A stretch of DNA of 64,000 nucleotides, from contig JAWNZC010000348.1 in NCBI GenBank assembly GCA_035771165.1, forward strand, positions 4,886,501 to 4,950,500, in the 5' to 3' direction. This document shows positions 60,182 to 64,000 of the stretch, piece after piece; position 1 is the stretch's first letter, and each line of letters starts with the position of its first letter. Under the pieces are notes generated by a model that worked only from the letters and a program-made list of their open reading frames with translations, did no database searches and was not told where the DNA came from. A program made the translations under genes and the position numbers. This DNA is from Paragorgia papillata (lineage: Eukaryota; Cnidaria; Anthozoa; Scleralcyonacea; Coralliidae).

Positions 60182-61098
60182 GGGCCTGTTCACATGAGGC
60201 GAGTTATCTCGGGGGGGGGGGGGGATACTGGGTTATCCCTATCTCCCGAGATATCTCGGTGTTAGTTCACTTCCATGTTAAAAAAGTAAACCGTTCGCAC
60301 GAGACCCAATCTCGTTCCCATAGCCCACGTTCCCACCCGGGAAACAAGAGACTCGGAGATAATCCGTTTCAAATCGTTACGTTATTGGCTGAAAAGTGAG
60401 CATGAGTTGGTCTGAAATGACCGGAAGTAGAATTAATAAAACCAAAATAACAAAGATGTCGGACGATAAGACTCCAGTGAAGACGTTGCCGCGATCGATA
60501 TCTTCGCCGTATGTGTGTAGATGCTGTAATTCGAGCTTCGCCAGCAACCTCATTGACTTGTTTGGGGAAAAGTCAAACAAGGAGAACATACTATCCAGAT
60601 TCCGCTTGGATATTTACGCATGCGTAGCTCAACCGGAATAACAAGAATCCTGTGATTTGAAACGGATTATCCCAGAGTCTCTCGTTTCCCGGGTGGGGGA
60701 ACGTGGGCTCTGGGAACGAGACTGATGAGACCGAGATAACTCGGTGGATAGGGATAACTCGGTCTGAGTGATAGGGTAACCCTAGGGCCAGAGTTAACCC
60801 TATATCCATGTGAACGCTTTCACCCGAGTTATCTTGGGGGCTGGGGTCAACTTTTGTATAATTACGCATGCGTACATTGTAAAAAACATTCTAATTTATA
60901 CGCACTATTCTTGTTCACGTGCCATCTGCGTGCGTTTAATTGTTGACGAGTTACTGGCGTGTTCTTTTGTTCACGTGAAAGCTAGGGTTATCTCTGGACA
61001 ACTCGATAGGTAGTTGAGTTTTATCATGTGAAACAGCGTCAACTGTGACAGACCCCGAGTTACCCCCCGCGATGACTCGGTATCATGTGAACAGGCCC
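60182..61098. mobile_element. Harbinger-type MITE, TAA duplication, nested inverted repeat
   Basis: Ends GGGCCTGTTCACATGA / TCATGTGAACAGGCCC flanked by TAA at 60179-60181 and 61099-61101. A second inverted repeat lies within (about 60302-60382 and 60655-60738; GGAAACAAGAGACTC and inverse, AACGTGGGC and inverse). The loop holds a coding-like piece (60396-60641). Confidence 0.8.
60396..60641 (+). pseudogene. captured first-exon-like fragment with Cys-rich zinc-finger-like motif
   Basis: Open frame of 81 residues inside the MITE loop. From an internal Met it reads MSDDKTPVKTLPRSISSPYV, then CRCCNSSFASNLIDLFGEKS and NKENILSRF. The CxxC pair followed by a spaced N-x-LF is reminiscent of the start of ZAD-like zinc-associated domains, but only half a domain is present. 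Probably host exon DNA transduplicated by the element rather than a gene. Confidence 0.4.
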
Positions 61099-61446
61099 TA
61101 ATATACAGTTTTATAATTTTCACGTATTTCCGCCATGCTGCTAATTACTTGTGACTACCGCGGCACCGCAGTAGTGATTCTCACAGCCGTTGGTATTTTA
61201 ATTATAGCAAAATATCATACAGTACAGTACAGTATATATATAACAAATTATGAGCAAAAAGCTCAGCAAGCGATTTCAATAATTATACAAATCAGTGATT
61301 ATTAGCCTCAATTGAATTGATTGTTGAAAATTGGTTGGTGAAAATAAAAAGTTCCCCTTGATAATTAATACAAAAATTAATAAATTATTCACGCACATGT
61401 CAATGCAACCACTACCAAATATAAAATTAAATATAAAAATCGGCTT

Positions 61447-61506
61447 TTACATTTGGGTTGCTTTCTCCAAACTTTTGCAAGCATCTTTCAGCTTTCCCAC
61501 TAAATC
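61447..61506 (-). CDS. candidate terminal exon of a small minus-strand gene
   Basis: A strong acceptor (AATCTTTTTATAG) is followed by 19 codons, DLVGKLKDACKSLEKATQM, and TAA. The sequence is an amphipathic helix. Upstream at 62721-62735 an ATG opens MEQLQ directly before a GTATTG donor, in the same phase, and could be its first coding exon. No middle exon was found. Function unknown. Confidence 0.35.
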   Translation of the reverse strand, partial: DLVGKLKDACKSLEKATQM

Positions 61507-61759
61507 CTATAAAAAGATTAAAGACAATATATGATTATAGTAATCCGCTCACTGAATTCTACAACGTTACCCCTGACCTAATACTGTTCCCTATTATTTA
61601 TTAGTGTGCATGTCACGTCATCGTTGCCATGTGGAGTAAACTAGGATGGGATCCCCGATAGTTGGGTATCGCTGTTCTTTGTCAGTGCCCGCCATTTTGT
61701 CAGCGGTTATTTTAAATTACCTAAAACATTGGTTGAGATCACTGATCTATATACGCGAG

Positions 61760-61980
61760 TTGCACGATCATGCGCACGCATCATTTTGGCGGGTCACAGG
61801 CATAATTTTGGCGGGCTACATGCATAACAAATGTGGTAAATGAAAGAAATTCGGCAATTTTCTGAAGTTATTGGCATCAGAAATTATTTCTATCTTTAAA
61901 AATAGTTAAAATTCGTTTAGCATTGACCACGTTTTAATGTATGTGGCCCGCCAAAATGATGCGCACGCAACATCGTGCAA
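61760..61980. mobile_element. foldback MITE
   Basis: TTGCACGATCATGCGCACGC / GCGTGCGCATCATTTTGGCG-type arms: left starts TTGCACGATCATGCGCACG, right ends GCGCACGCAACATCGTGCAA. The left arm contains a local duplication of TTTTGGCGGG. Confidence 0.75.
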
Positions 61981-62097
61981 TAATGGTTGAGATTTGAGAT
62001 CCCAACCCCAAAGGACGGGTTAATCAAAAATCATTCAATATCAACCCAATCCCTGAGTTTGGCTACAAGTTAGGTGGAACGTATTGTATATTCCTTA

Positions 62098-62259
62098 AGG
62101 CTAGTTTCCACTCAGGAAAATCTTCTGCAGGACAGGAACGGACAGGAAAGTTTCCTTTGTGTCAAAGTCATTAGTTCCGACCGAGAGCTCATAAGACAAA
62201 GAAAACTTTCCTGCCCGTTCCGGTCCTGTGGAAAATTTTCCTGAGTGGAAACTAGCCTT
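62098..62259. mobile_element. CTCAGGAAAAT MITE, complete copy
   Basis: Ends AAGGCTAGTTTCCACTCAGG / CCTGAGTGGAAACTAGCCTT; further symmetry inside (GGACAGGAAAGTTTCC and inverse). About 160 bp. The truncated partner is at 59101-59220. Confidence 0.85.
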
Positions 62260-63860
62260 CAATGGTTGAAAAGTAATTTTGTGTTCGCTTGGCAAAAGAC
62301 AATTAAGCGCTTGTAAAAATGTTCGCTTGTAAGATCTTATTTATTAAACGACAAATGAGTTCACATTATTGCAATACAGAGCCGAATTCTTTAAAATACA
62401 CTAATCTTCACACGCTATGCTGAGCTTGTAACCAAACTGAATGCTTAATTCTCAGACCCAAACCCCCTCTCCCAGGCCGGCTCGATAACAGTGCCTTTTA
62501 ATAATTTAAGCGGAAACAACTTTGTTTACACAAAGTTTTTCTTTGGTTTATTCGTATGGATTTTTCGTGTGTTTATGAACGTTAAATCAAGTACCGTCTT
62601 TCCTCTATTAAGCTTCTTCCTCTTAAGCCCCTTCTGATAGAGAAAATACGGTAAACGTTCCTCGCACTTCAATTGGTAGAAAATTAAATTCAGCACTAAC
62701 TGAACAATGTTCAACAATACCTGTAATTGTTCCATAGAACATGAAAATTGTACATCTGAATATTCGGTTTCACCACTTTCCTAAATCCGTGAAGGCAAAG
62801 AATTAATTTTTATGTTCACAATCCGAAATGTATGGATCGAGATAGGTTCTTAACGTTCTGGTAAACCAGATTTACCGGATTTTACAGTTTTAGCACATTG
62901 GCTTAAAAAATGAATGCATTGCATGTACTTATCTTAAAATAAGCGTCCTACGCACGCTGTGATTGGTCAACCACCGTGTTTGCATGACGGCATGTAGTAT
63001 CGCACTAGTATCATTGGCTGAACAGTAATTAAAATGCATACCTCTGTTTTCAGTGAAATCAAATATGTTGGTTTGTTAACTTTGTCCAAAAATTTATTCT
63101 ATAAAAGAAATAGATGTTAAACCGTCAGGTATTGTTAAGTACAAACGAGAATTTGCCAGAAATGTATATTCAGTTTTACAGAGAATACGTGTGGTGTTTA
63201 TCTTTCTCCATCCCCACCCAACCCATGCACGAGCGGCTACATGCAGTACCTCAGCAGGGTGGAAAAAGTTGGGGGAGGGGCGGGGTTCAATTTCCCAAGT
63301 GCCAAAGGGACGCAAAAATGCACCATAAACAAAAGCGGTGAAACAGAGGCCTAGGGACTACTGTATAGACCACGGAATATTTCTAATGAGGGCGTTAAGC
63401 GCTCCCCCATATCTCGGAAGATTGGGCTAAGAATGGCCTAAAAATTGCTGGAGGTGTCAAAATACACTCCTTATCTGAACGCCTGACCAAGAATCTTGTT
63501 CAAAATTCTTAGGAGGATCCTAACTGAAGGGTGGACTTTTCCTTGAGGATCCTTAAAGATCCTGTACAGTTTTTCACCAGAATAGGTACCATGATTTGAG
63601 ATTTTCCTACACAGAACCATTTCAAATGCAACAAAAGGACTGTTAAAGTTTTCTGACTGGTACATGTAGTTGTATAGGGCAATGCCGCCCATCGGGGTCT
63701 TTTAAAGATAAAATAATATACAGTACGTAACTGGGGGGTTTTTCTCTCTCAAAAGGGGGGAGGTTTGGTACGATACAGTATCAAAGTCACTATACTACTC
63801 AAATCAGTAGAGCGAGACATGGATGATTTTTTTATCGCTTCCAAAGTGTCAGTTTTATTA
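62260..63860. other. no confident gene
   Basis: Contains the candidate MEQLQ mini-exon at 62721-62735 (minus). Other frames up to 75 codons lack splice support or domains. Confidence 0.4.
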
Positions 63861-64000
63861 ACCGCGGTCAATATTAAAGCAATCACGAGGTGTATTCTCA
63901 TGTACCATGTGATAAACATCCAATTGTTAACTCGTAAACAAGCTATCACGTGGTAAACATAAGAATACACCTCGTGATTGCTTTGAAATTGATCTGCGGT
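63861..64000. mobile_element. foldback MITE reaching the window edge
   Basis: Left ACCGCGGTCAATATTAAAGC then AATCACGAGGTGTATTCT; right AGAATACACCTCGTGATT then GCTTTGAAATTGATCTGCGGT. The arms pair along about 45 bp. The right end coincides with the end of the window, so the terminus may lie just outside. Confidence 0.7.

Overview
This is eukaryotic nuclear DNA: AT-rich, intron-rich and full of transposable elements, with no bacterial, phage or CRISPR features. Spliced animal genes (a sorcin, two Polycomb-group RING-finger genes), a BEL/Pao integrase, LINE 3' ends with microsatellite tails, a tRNA-derived SINE and many MITEs point to an invertebrate metazoan. I lean to a cnidarian or another early-branching animal, but the sequence alone does not settle the species. 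All gene models were built by eye from reading frames, GT/AG sites and intron phase.

Layout. 1-4 kb: weak hints of minus-strand exons. 4-7.2 kb: two MITEs and two adjacent tetranucleotide arrays. 7.3-10.9 kb: a minus-strand gene for a long disordered protein. 13.3-15.1 kb: a minus-strand gene for a small single-pass membrane protein. 16.75-24.9 kb: a complete nine-exon sorcin-type penta-EF-hand gene on the plus strand. 25.1-26.0 kb: a minus-strand LINE 3' end. 26.3-27.2 kb: a small three-exon minus-strand gene of unknown function. 27.3-36.4 kb: a nine-exon minus-strand PCGF (BMI1/MEL18-like) gene with a huge purine/pyrimidine tract in one intron. 36.4-49.8 kb: the spacer between two PCGF paralogues, holding a candidate shared promoter near 39.3-39.5 kb, a long (TA)n tract, MITEs and a BEL/Pao-derived element whose LTRs are inverted. 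49.8-59.8 kb: the second nine-exon PCGF gene, on the plus strand, with a minisatellite, a LINE fragment, a tetranucleotide array, a SINE and an internally deleted TTAA-flanked DNA transposon in its introns. 60-64 kb: MITEs, one with a zinc-finger-like coding piece in its loop, and a possible minus-strand terminal exon.

The main biological result is the pair of PCGF genes. They point away from each other. Both carry a C3HC4 RING and a RAWUL domain, and they share all eight coding-intron positions and phases, down to a 31-nt microexon. They are therefore an inverted duplication. In-frame upstream mini-exons on both sides of a 290-bp segment suggest one bidirectional promoter for two interchangeable PRC1 subunits, but this last point is inference.
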